Shown: positions 50,705 through 60,300 of the stretch, piece after piece
Position numbering within the stretch: position 1 is the first letter of the stretch
Layout: each line of letters opens with the position of its first letter
Assembly (NCBI RefSeq): GCF_000745015.1
Contig: NZ_JQNA01000001.1
Coordinates: 1,674,001 to 1,738,000, forward strand
Direction of reading: 5' to 3'
DNA from: Burkholderia sp. 9120
GTDB taxonomy: Bacteria > Pseudomonadota > Gammaproteobacteria > Burkholderiales > Burkholderiaceae
DNA length: 64,000 bases
Program-made: the position numbers and the translations under genes
Notes under the pieces: model-generated
Told to the model about the DNA's origin: nothing
Database searches by the model: none
Seen by the model: the letters and a program-made list of their open reading frames with translations, nothing else

Positions 50705-52600
50705 TTAAGTGGTGCTTGTGTGGGTTTCGCTGTGCGCTTTCGCGTGGGCGGTTTGATGGGCCGGACGCTCCCCCACCATCGCGCCGAACACCGAAGCGCC
50801 CTGCTCCGCCGGCGCGGCCGCCGCACGGAACACACCGAACAGTTCACGGCCGAAGCCGACTTCGTTTTCCGCCTGATGCTGCGGCACGGCATTCGGACGC
50901 GCGGCCCATTCGGCTGCGTCGATCTCGACGTCGAGCACGCCGGCGTCGGCGTCGATCACCAGCATGTCGCCTGTGCGCACCTTGCCGATCGGCCCTTGCA
51001 GCAGCGCTTCCGGCGACAGATGAATCACCGCCGGCACCTTGCCCGACGCGCCCGACATGCGGCCGTCGGTGACCAGCGCGACGTGGAAACCTTGATCCTG
51101 CAACACACCGAGCAGCGGCGTCAAACGATGCAGCTCAGGCATACCGTTTGCGCGTGCGCCCTGGAAGCGCACCACGGCGATGAAGTCGCGCTTCAGTTCG
51201 CCTTTGTCGAAGGCCTCCTGCACCGCTTCCTGCGAATCGAACACGATCGCCGGCGCCTTCACCTTGCGATGCTGCGCCGCCACCGCCGAAATCTTGATCA
51301 CGCCGCGGCCGAGCTTGCCTTGCATCAGGCGCAAACCGCCGTCCGGCTGGAACGGCTCCTTGATGCCGCGCAGCACGGTCGTGTCTTCGCTCACCTGCGC
51401 GCCCGGCACCCATTCGAGCTTGCCGTCGAGCAGCTTCGGCTCTTCGGTGTAGTGATGCAGGCCCTTGCCCGCGACGGTGTTCACGTCTTCGTGCAGCAAG
51501 CCGCCTTCCAGCAGATTGCGCACCAGGAACGCGACGCCGCCGGCGGCGTGGAAGTGATTCACGTCCGCCTTGCCGTTCGGATAGATCTTGGCGAGCAGCG
51601 GCACCGCTTGCGACAGCGTGTCGAAGTCGTCCCAGTCGATCACGATGCCCGCCGCGCGTGCAATCGCGACGAGGTGCAGCGTGTGGTTGGTCGAGCCGCC
51701 CGTGGCCAGCAACGCGACGATACCGTTGACGACCGCTTTCTCGTCGACCACATGGCCGATCGGCGTGTAGTTGCCGCGCTCCACCGTCAGATCGAGCACG
51801 CGGCGCGCAGCCTGCGCGGTCAGCGCGTCGCGCAGCGGCGTGTGCGGATGCACGAAAGCCGAACTCGGCAGATGCAGGCCCATCACTTCCATCAGCATCT
51901 GATTGCTGTTCGCGGTGCCGTAGAAGGTGCAGGTGCCGTGGCTGTGATACGCGGCGGCTTCCGCTTCGAGCAGCGCGTCGCGGCCGCACTGGCCGGTGGC
52001 GAAGAGCTGGCGCGTCCTGGCTTTGTCGTCGTTCGAAAGGCCGCTGCCCATTGGGCCGGCCGGCACGAAGATGGTCGGCAGATGGCCGAATTGCAGCGCG
52101 CCGATCAGCAGACCCGGCACGATCTTGTCGCAAATGCCGAGGCACAGCGCCGCGTCGAACATGTTGTGGGTCAGCGCGACCGCTGTGCTCATGGCGATCA
52201 CTTCGCGCGAGAACAGCGACAGTTCCATGCCCGCGTTGCCTTGCGTGATGCCGTCGCACATGGCCGGCACGCCGCCCGCGAATTGCGCGACGCCGCCGTT
52301 TTCACGCGCGGCCTGCTTGATGATATCCGGGTAGTTTTTGTACGGCGCGTGGGCCGACAACATCTCGTTGTACGAGGACACGATGCCGATGTTCGGCTCG
52401 CGAATCTGCTTGATGACGAGCTTGTCGTTGCCTTCCAGACCCGCGAAGCCGTGAGCCAGGTTGGCGCATGAGAGCGCGCCGCGCGCCGGGAACTTGCCCT
52501 GCGCCTGATGGATGCGGGCCAGGTAGGCCTCGCGCGTGGGCTTGCTGCGCTCGATCACACGTTGCGTGACTTTCAACAATTGCGAATGCGGGGAAACCAT
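50705..52600 (-). CDS. edd: 6-phosphogluconate dehydratase
   Basis: A 631-residue [4Fe-4S] IlvD/Edd-family dehydratase producing KDPG. Cluster-ligand cysteines are visible in [32 protein letters not shown] and [14 protein letters not shown]; the C-terminal half has [13 protein letters not shown] and [20 protein letters not shown]. It is about 20-25 residues longer than usual through a disordered His/Thr-rich tail. ATG 52600 follows AAGGAGC. Its promoter overlaps a likely HexR operator. Confidence 0.96.
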   Translation of the reverse strand: MVSPHSQLLKVTQRVIERSKPTREAYLARIHQAQGKFPARGALSCANLAHGFAGLEGNDKLVIKQIREPNIGIVSSYNEMLSAHAPYKNYPDIIKQAARENGGVAQFAGGVPAMCDGITQGNAGMELSLFSREVIAMSTAVALTHNMFDAALCLGICDKIVPGLLIGALQFGHLPTIFVPAGPMGSGLSNDDKARTRQLFATGQCGRDALLEAEAAAYHSHGTCTFYGTANSNQMLMEVMGLHLPSSAFVHPHTPLRDALTAQAARRVLDLTVERGNYTPIGHVVDEKAVVNGIVALLATGGSTNHTLHLVAIARAAGIVIDWDDFDTLSQAVPLLAKIYPNGKADVNHFHAAGGVAFLVRNLLEGGLLHEDVNTVAGKGLHHYTEEPKLLDGKLEWVPGAQVSEDTTVLRGIKEPFQPDGGLRLMQGKLGRGVIKISAVAAQHRKVKAPAIVFDSQEAVQEAFDKGELKRDFIAVVRFQGARANGMPELHRLTPLLGVLQDQGFHVALVTDGRMSGASGKVPAVIHLSPEALLQGPIGKVRTGDMLVIDADAGVLDVEIDAAEWAARPNAVPQHQAENEVGFGRELFGVFRAAAAPAEQGASVFGAMVGERPAHQTAHAKAHSETHTSTT

Positions 52601-52689
52601 CGGAGCTCCTTCGTCGCTGGCTTTGAGGGGCGCATGCGCGCCGTGCCAGGTAGGTATCGCAGGGGATGTCGGATCAGCCGACCCACGTC

Positions 52690-52718
52690 ATCTTAGTAGA
52701 AAAACTACACGATCGCAA
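52690..52718 (-). promoter_or_regulatory. edd promoter with HexR operator in the spacer
   Basis: On the minus strand TTGCGA (52713-52718) and TAAGAT (52690-52695) are 17 bp apart. The spacer holds the perfect inverted repeat GTAG-AAAAA-CTAC (52696-52708). A repressor there would block RNA polymerase; HexR of other proteobacteria is known to bind such TGTAGT-type palindromes. Confidence 0.65.
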
Positions 52719-52827
52719 TGCGATGTCTTGCTGCGCCGCCGCATCTTGCCGATATACGTTGAGCCATACTGGTGGCCCGTATGCGGGGAATCGGCGAAAG
52801 ATAGGGATTACACCTACGCGCTGATTT

Positions 52828-52863
52828 GTAGTTTTTGTACCTTTTGTGGCGATCAGCTATAGT
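52828..52863 (+). promoter_or_regulatory. hexR promoter with overlapping operator
   Basis: TTGTAC (52835-52840) and TATAGT (52858-52863) are 17 bp apart. GTAG-TTTTT-GTAC (52828-52840), one base off the perfect palindrome found at edd, overlaps the -35 box. This suggests that the regulator controls itself. Confidence 0.6.
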
Positions 52864-52896
52864 CCACGCATTCTTCAGCATAGTGCGAGTTTTCCG

Positions 52897-53742
52897 ATGA
52901 TGCTGTCCCAGGTGGAAGAGATGCGCGATCAGTTGCGGCCGTCCGAACGCAAGCTGGCCGATTACATCATCGAGGCGCCGCGTGAGGTGCTCGATCTGTC
53001 AATGACCGAGGTGGCCGCGCGCGCGGGCGTGAGTCAGCCGACTATCGCGCGGTTTTGTCATGCGCTGGGGTTTTCGGGGTTTCGCGAGTTCAAGATCCGG
53101 CTGGCGCAGGGGATCGCGGCGGCCGTGCCGACCGTCTATCGCGACGTGCGGCCGGATGAAGGCGCGCCGGGACTGATTGCGAAAGTGTTCGACCGGACTA
53201 TCGGGACCTTGATCGAGGTGCGCAATAACCTGTCGCCGGATAGTGTTCACGCGGCAGTGGAACTGCTCGCCAATGCGGCGCGTATCGAGTTCTACGGCGC
53301 GGGCGGATCAGGGATTGCCGCCCAGGATATCCAGCACAAGTTCTTCCGGCTCGGGATGCCGAGCGTCGCGTATTCCGATCCGCATACGTATTCGATGTCG
53401 GCGGCGTTGCTCGAACCTGGCGATGTCGTGGTGGCGGTATCCAACACCGGCCGCACACGCGACATCATCGAAGCCGCGCGCTCGGCGCTTGCTCGTGGCG
53501 CGAAAGTAATCGCGATTACGCACGGCAGCTCGCCGCTGGCGCGAGTGGCGACGATCTGCCTGTTCTCGAACGTGGTGGAAGAAACCGATGTGTTTTCGCC
53601 GATGACGTCGCGCATGTCGCATCTGGCGATCGGGGACATTCTGGCGGTGGGCGTGGCGCTGAGTCGCGGCCCCGAGCTTGTGGAGCGGCTGGGGCAAGCG
53701 AAAGGGGTGATTGGGCGGTTGAGGATCGACGGCGAAGCTTAA
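52897..53742 (+). CDS. hexR: HexR-type MurR/RpiR-family regulator
   Basis: A 281-residue repressor of sugar-acid catabolism. The RpiR helix-turn-helix lies at about residues 30-70 (LSMTEVAARAGVSQPTIARF, then CHALGFSGFREFKIRL) and the SIS sugar-phosphate domain at about 130-260 (EFYGAGGSGIAAQDIQHKF, then VVAVSNTGRTRDIIEAAR). Position divergent from edd with shared operator motifs supports HexR, which senses KDPG. I chose ATG 52897; ATG 52900 is equally possible. Confidence 0.88.
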   Translation: MMLSQVEEMRDQLRPSERKLADYIIEAPREVLDLSMTEVAARAGVSQPTIARFCHALGFSGFREFKIRLAQGIAAAVPTVYRDVRPDEGAPGLIAKVFDRTIGTLIEVRNNLSPDSVHAAVELLANAARIEFYGAGGSGIAAQDIQHKFFRLGMPSVAYSDPHTYSMSAALLEPGDVVVAVSNTGRTRDIIEAARSALARGAKVIAITHGSSPLARVATICLFSNVVEETDVFSPMTSRMSHLAIGDILAVGVALSRGPELVERLGQAKGVIGRLRIDGEA

Positions 53743-53755
53743 GGAACTTGACATG

Positions 53756-53783
53756 AAAAAGGCCTGCTCGATGGCAGGCCTTT
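53756..53783. terminator. Bidirectional terminator between hexR and the lipoprotein gene
   Basis: AAAGGCCTGC (53758-53767) and GCAGGCCTTT (53774-53783) form a 10-bp perfect stem with loop TCGATG; two more A extend one flank. It separates the Entner-Doudoroff block from the adhesin locus. Confidence 0.78.
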
Positions 53784-53809
53784 GAGGTCAAAACGATGTG
53801 TGCTGCGAT

Positions 53810-54199
53810 TTATTCGACAGGTACGCTGGCTTCGACACGGCGGTTCTGTGCGCGGCCTTCAGCCGTGGCGTTCGAGGCCGGGTGTTGCGCGGCCGGCTTG
53901 CCACACATGAAGGTCAATTCGCGCGGATCCGCCGTCGGTACGGTAGCGTCAACGCGGTCGATCGATTCAAGCAGCGTCACGCCATTTTCTTTACAGGTTT
54001 CTTCAGCAACGCGGGCACAGCTATTCGAGCTTTCCAGAAGTCCGTCACAGCTGACGCGGTAGACGAGTACTTTCTGGTTCGCTACGGTGATCGCGTGAAG
54101 CGTGTAGGTCGGGCCGGACTGCGAGGTACACGCAGCAAGGAAACCCACAAACGCACCGAGCAACGGCGCGCGGAGATAGTTAAGCAGAGTCGCGTTCAT
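53810..54199 (-). CDS. Small lipoprotein with an OmpA-like C-terminal tail
   Basis: A 129-residue protein. The N-terminus from ATG 54199 (MNATLLNYLR) forms a signal peptide with lipobox FLAAC, Cys near residue 24. The mature part has at least four cysteines (VSCDG, NSCARV, ETCKEN, FMCGK), likely disulfides. The last about 20 residues (SNATAEGRAQNRRVEASVPVE) match the extreme end of OmpA-type peptidoglycan-binding domains, but the rest of that domain is missing. It is 120 bp downstream of the adhesin gene on the same strand, so it may serve adhesin assembly or be a degraded OmpA gene. Confidence 0.72.
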   Translation of the reverse strand: MNATLLNYLRAPLLGAFVGFLAACTSQSGPTYTLHAITVANQKVLVYRVSCDGLLESSNSCARVAEETCKENGVTLLESIDRVDATVPTADPRELTFMCGKPAAQHPASNATAEGRAQNRRVEASVPVE

Positions 54200-54319
54200 T
54201 TTCAGATATTCAGTTGAGGGAAGCGGCACCTTGCGGCGTGAATCGCCGACAAAAGGCGCGCTTCCCGTTGAGTCCGATCAGGTCGGTGGGCGGACGGAAC
54301 CGAAGTCCCGTCCTAGCCA

Positions 54320-57300
54320 TTACCACTGGTACGATGCGCCCGCGCCGATGGTGGTGCCCGCTGCGCTGATACCCGCGCCGAGCTTGGCCTTCAGGTTCTG
54401 CGTGACACGAACCGACGCGCCGATCGCCGTAGCCTGGTAGCCCTTGTAGTTCGCGGTGCCGACACCGACTGCAATGGTCTTGCCCAGGTCGACATCCGGA
54501 ATCATCGACAACGCGGTTGCTGCTGCCACACCGCTGTATGCACCTCGCGCCACCTGATTCACGCCCGACTGCACAGCTTTGACCTGCTGGTCCGTGTAGT
54601 CCTTGGCCGTCACGCCGCCCGGCAGGTTGCCGACAGCCGCGCCGATCGAGTCGTTCATCTGCCCCACGTTGACCGCATCGGTCGCCGCTGTACCGTTCGC
54701 GACGTTGGTAATCTGGCGTTCGTTACCGGAAGAACCCACCGACACCGCGTTATCACGATCCGCCACCGAGTTCGCACCCATCGCCACCGAGTTAGCTGCG
54801 TTGGCCTTGGCGTTTGCACCCATCGCCGTAGCGTGTGAACCCGATGCGATCGCACCTTCCGTGTCACGGTTGCCGTCGGCGGAGAACATCGGATTGTTCG
54901 CCGCTTGAGCCATGTTCGTGACGCTCGAGATCGCCTGGTTCATCTGGCTCACGTTGACCGCGTCGTTGCCGGTCGCACCTGCTGCCACGTTGTGGATCGT
55001 CGTGCCGCCGTCAACGCCACTACCCATCGTGATGCTGTTGTAGTTGGTCGTACCATCCGGATTCTTGTCGTACGTCACCGCGGTGTTCGTCGTACCGTTC
55101 GGATTGATGATGCCCGACGCCTTCAACTGCGCGACGTTCACGGCGTCCGTATCAGCCGTACCCGCCGCTACGTTGGTGATCTGGCGTTCGTTACCTGCCG
55201 CGCCCACCGACACCGAGTTCGCACGATCAGCCACCGAGTTCGAACCCAATGCAACCGAGTTCGCTGCCCGCGACTGCGCGTTACCGCCGATCGCTACCGA
55301 CTCCATACCCAGCGCTTGCGAATCCGCCAGCGTCGAGTTGGCGTGGAAGTACGTAATGCCAGCGCCGTTGGTGATGTTGTTCAGCGTGTTGTTGATCGCG
55401 CTGATATTCGTGGTGTTCTCCGTCACACGGCTGTCGATGTTGGTCACTCGGCCGTCGATGGTCGAGATCGCATCGCCTGCGTTGTGCACTTCCGTGGTCG
55501 TACCGTCGATATTGGTCACGTTGTACGTCGGGCCCGTCACTGCGCCGGTGGTCGGGTCGATCGATGCACCGCCGCCCAGACCGTCAACCGCAGCTTTGAA
55601 CTGGCCGAGATTGACCGCTGCATTGTCGACCGTACCGGCGGCTACGCCCGTCAGCATGCGGTCACCCGTCGTGCCGGTGAAGTTCACTTCCTTGCCGTCC
55701 GTGTCCTTGCCCACCGTCAGCTTCTCGCCTGCGGCAGCCTGCTGCACCAGACCGGACGTGCCGTTCATGATGTTGGTGATATCGCCTTCCACATTCGTCA
55801 CGCGACCGTCGATGTTGGTCACTCGGCCGTCGATGGTCGAGATCGCATCGCCTGCGTTGTGCACTTCCGTGGTCGTACCGTCGATATTGGTCACGTTGTA
55901 CGTCGGGCCCGCCATTGCGCCGGTGGTCGGGTCGATCGATGCACCACCGCCCAGACCGTCAACCGCTCCCTTGAGTTGACCGAGATTGACCGCCGCGTTG
56001 TCGACCGTGCCAGCCGCTACGCCCGTCAGCATGCGATCGCCCGCCGTGCCGATGAAGTTCACTTCCTTGCCGTCGGTGTTCTTGCCGACCGTCAGCTTTT
56101 CGCCTTTCGACGCCTGCTGCACCAGACCAACCGTACCGTTGCTGATGTTGTTGGTGATGTTAGTAATCGCCGAGCTGTTGTCGGTGGTACGACCGTCAAG
56201 GTTGGTGATCGCATCGCCAACGTTGTCCGCATTCGTCTTGCTGCCATCGAGCTTGTATTTCGGCTTCGCGACCTTGCCGTTAGCGTCCACAGTGGAACCG
56301 CCGCCAAGCGCGTCGGCTTCGGCCTGCGACGCTGCCGTCAGTTGACCAAAGTTGACCGCATCTGTTGCGGCTGTGCCGGCTGTTACGTCCGCAATCTTGT
56401 TGGTCGCCGACACGCCGTGTTTGGCGCTGAACAAGCCTGCCGTCGCATCCCACTGCAACGAATCCTTCTGCAGGCCGTTGATGTTGGTGTTGATCGTCGT
56501 GATGTCGCCGGCGTTCTTCGTGGTCGCACTGTCGATCTTCGACAATGCTGTGCCGACGTCAGTCGCCGTCTGGCCCTGCACCGTGTAGGTCGGGGCTTTG
56601 ATCGTGGCGTCAGCGTTGACTGCCGAACCGCCGCCCAAGGCCGTTACCGCGCTTTGTGCCGTGCCGTAAAGCTGCGAGCCGTTGATCGCGTCAACGCTCG
56701 TGGCATTCACCGCACCCTTCGCGACGTTCGTCAACTGACGTGCGCCGGCCGTGCCGAGGAAGTCCACTATCGAACCGTCGGTGGCCTTGCCAACCGTCAG
56801 CTTCGCGCCCTTCGATGCCTGCTGCACCAGACCCGTCGTGCCGTTGTTGATGTTGTTGGTGATGGTGCTGACATCGCCAGCCACGCCGTCGATACGGCCG
56901 TCCAGTGCGGTGACCGCACCGTCGACACCCACTGCGTCCTTGCCGCCGACCTTGTACTTCGGCTTGGTGATCGTGCCGTCGGCATTCACCGTCGAACCGC
57001 CGCCCAGTGCTGCCGCTTCGCTTGTCGATGCTGCCGTCAGCTGGCCGAAGTTGACCGCATCGGTTGCTGCCGTGCCCGCTGTCACGTTCGCAATCTTATT
57101 CGTCGCCGACGTGCCGTGTTTAGCGCTGAACGAGCCTGCCGCCGCATCCCACTGCAGCGAATCCTTCTGCAAACCGTTGATGTTGGCGTTGATCGTCGTG
57201 ATGTCACCGGCGTTCTTCGTGGTCGCGCCGTCGATCTTCGACAACGCCGTGCCGACGTCAGTCGCCGTCTGGCCCTGCACCGTGTAGGTCGGGGCTTTGA

Positions 57301-60300
57301 TCGTGCCGTCAGCATTGACTGCCGAGCCACCGCCCAGTGCGCCCGTCACGCCCTTGAGTTGCGATATGTTCACTGCGTCGGTGTCAGCCGTTCCCTTGGC
57401 CATGTTCACGACCTGGCGCAGCGCGCTGGCGTTGCCCACCGATACCGTATTCGCACGATCGGCCACTGAGCTGTTGCCCAGCGCGACGCTGTTGTCGCCC
57501 GTCGCACTTGAGTTCGTACCGAGCGCCACGCCCCACTTGCCGTCCGAGCTTGCACCGCCCCCAACCGCAATCGAGTCCGCACCCTTCGTGGTGGAATCGG
57601 CCAGCGCGCTGTTAGTATGGAAGTACTTGATGCCACCACCGTTGGTGATGTTGGTCACCGTGCTGGTGACGTTGCTCACGTTCTGGTTAGTCGCATACAG
57701 CTGCGAGCCATTGACCGCATCCATGCTCGACGCCGACAGCGCGCCTGCCTTTACGTTCGTGACCGTCGTGCCCGTTGCACCACCACCCAGCGTCACCTTG
57801 TCCTTCGCCGTGCTGTCGTACGCCACGAACGCGTTCGTCACGTTGCCTGACGTGTCCGTGCTCAGGCCTGCGGCCTTCAGCTGCTTGATGTTCACCGCGT
57901 CCGTGTCCGACGTACCCGCCGCCACGTTCACCAGCCTCTTGTTCTTCACGTCTGCATTACCGCCCGTCGCGCTGAACTGCACCGCGTTCGCTGCCGCCGT
58001 CGATGCCGCATCCGCCGTCGTCTGCGCCGTCGACGCTGCCGTCTTCGCTGCGTCCGCCGTGTTCTGTGCGGTCGTCACGTTGGCATTGGTCGCGAACAAC
58101 TGCGAACCGTTCATTGCATCAGTGCTCGACGCCGACAGCGCGCCCGCTTTCACGTTCGTGAGCGTCGTGCCCGTTGCGCCGCCCGTCAGCGTTACCTTGT
58201 CCTTCGTCGTGCTGTCGTACGCCACGAACGCGTTCGTCACATTGCCCGACGTGTCCGTGCTCAGACCTACGGCCTTCAGTTGCGCCACGTTCACTGCATC
58301 GGTGTCAGCCGTGCCCCTGGACACTCCCTTCAACTGACGCGCACCCACCGTCCCGGTGAAGTCCACCGTCGTGCCCGCCGTCTTGCCCGCTACCGTGATC
58401 GCCTTGCTCGTCGCGTCCTGCTGCACCAGACCAACCGTGCCGTTACTGATGTTGTTCACCGTCGTGTTCAGCGTCGTGATGTCGCCCGCGTTCTTCGTCG
58501 TCGCCGTGTCCAGCGCGCTTAACGCCGAACCCACATCAGACTTCGTCGCACCCTGCACCACATAGCTCGGTGCGCTCACCGTGCCGTCCGCGTTCACGCT
58601 CGCGTCGCCGCCCAGATCCTTCGCCACGCTGCCGGCCACGCCGTACAGCTGCGAGCCGTTCACCGCGTCCTTGCTGGCTGCGCTCACTGCGCCTGTCTTC
58701 ACGTTCGTGATCGTCGTGCCCGTTGCGCCCGCCAGCGTCACCTTGTCCTTCGTCGTGCTGTCGTACGCCACGAATGCGTTCGTCACATTGCCCGACGTGT
58801 CCGTGCTCAGACCCGCGGCCTTCAGCTGCTTGACGTTCACTGCATCGGTGTCCGACGTGCCCGACGCCACGTTCACCAGTTTCTTGTTCTTCACGTCTGC
58901 ATTGCCGCCCGTCGCGCTGAACTGCACCGCGTTCGCTGCCGCCGTCGATGCCGCATCCGCCGTCGTCTGCGCCGTCGACGCTGCTGCCTTCGCTGCGTCC
59001 GCCTTGCTCTGTGCGGTCGTCACGTTAGCGTTCGTCGCAAACAGCTGCGAACCGTTCACCGCATCCATGCTCGTCGCCGACAGCGCGGCCGCCTTCACGT
59101 TCGTGATCATCGTGCCCGTTGCGCCACCACCCAACGTCACCTTGTCCTTCGTCGTGCTGTCGTACGCCACGAACGCGTTCGTCACATTGCCTGACGTGTC
59201 CGTGCTCAGACCCGCGACCTTCAGCTGCTTGACGTTCACTGCGTCCGTGTCCGACGTACCCGCAGCCACGTTCACGATCTGACGCTGCTTCGTCGAATTA
59301 CCCACCGATACTGTGTTGCTGCGATCCGCGACTGACGAATTGCCCAATGCCACGCTGGATGAGCCGCTTGCCGACGTCAGGTTGCCCAGTGCAACTGCAC
59401 CCATCCCATTCGCAATAGCCTGGGTACCGACCGCGAGGTCGCGTGTGCTCGCGTCAGTACCCGCGTAAGCGGAAGCTGACGAACCTACACCAATCGCGAT
59501 CGTGCCGCTGCCACCGGAAAACGCATCGTCCGTACCGTCGTTCTTGCCGCCAGTAATCTTCATATAGCGCGAGACAGTGCCGTTGTTGATGCTATTCACC
59601 GTCGTCTGCAGGTTTGAGACGTTCGTGTTGGTCGTGAACAGTTGCGAGCCGTTCACTGCATCCGTGCTCGTCGCCGATAGCGCACCTGCCGCCATGTTCA
59701 CAATCTGACGCTGGCTCGTGCTGCTGCCCACCGACACAGTGTTCGCAACCGTCGCTGCCGAGTTGTCGCCCAGTGCAACCGAATGGTTACCCGTAGCGCT
59801 TGCGCCCTTGCCCATTGCCACCGCGCCGCCGCCGTCGACGTAACTCGACGCGTATGAGTTCGGCCCAACAGCAACCGCATTGATGACCGCTGCGCCGCCG
59901 CCAATGTTGCCGCCCGTCAGTGTGGCTACAGTCGTATTCGTCGCAAACAGTTGCGAACCGTTCACCGCATCCGTGCTCGTCTCCGACAGCGCACCTGCCG
60001 CCATGTTCACAATCTGACGCTGGCTCGTGCTGCTGCCCACCGACACAGTGTTCGCAACCGTCGCTGCCGAGTTGTCGCCCAGTGCAACCGAATGGTTACC
60101 CGTAGCGCTTGCGCCCTTGCCCATTGCCACCGCGCCGCCGCCGTCGACGTAACTCGACGCGTATGAGTTCGGCCCAACAGCAACCGCATTGATGACCGCT
60201 GCGCCGCCGCCAATGTTGCCGCCCGTCAGTGTGGCTACAGTCGTATTCGTCGCAAACAGTTGCGAACCGTTCACCACATCCGTGCTCGTCGCCGACAGCG

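Noticed and set aside
54905..57469. 854-codon open frame antisense to the adhesin gene
   Set aside because: It arises from the repeated, GC-biased codons of the adhesin on the other strand, has low-complexity Arg/His/Val composition, and no ribosome binding site or domain.
58581..59282. Long open frames on the plus strand inside the adhesin
   Set aside because: They mirror the repeat units of the minus-strand gene (Val/Ala/Pro-rich repeats) and have no independent support.
59640..60300. CRISPR-like direct repeats
   Set aside because: The repeats are in-frame coding units of the adhesin of about 309 bp, not short repeats with unique spacers.
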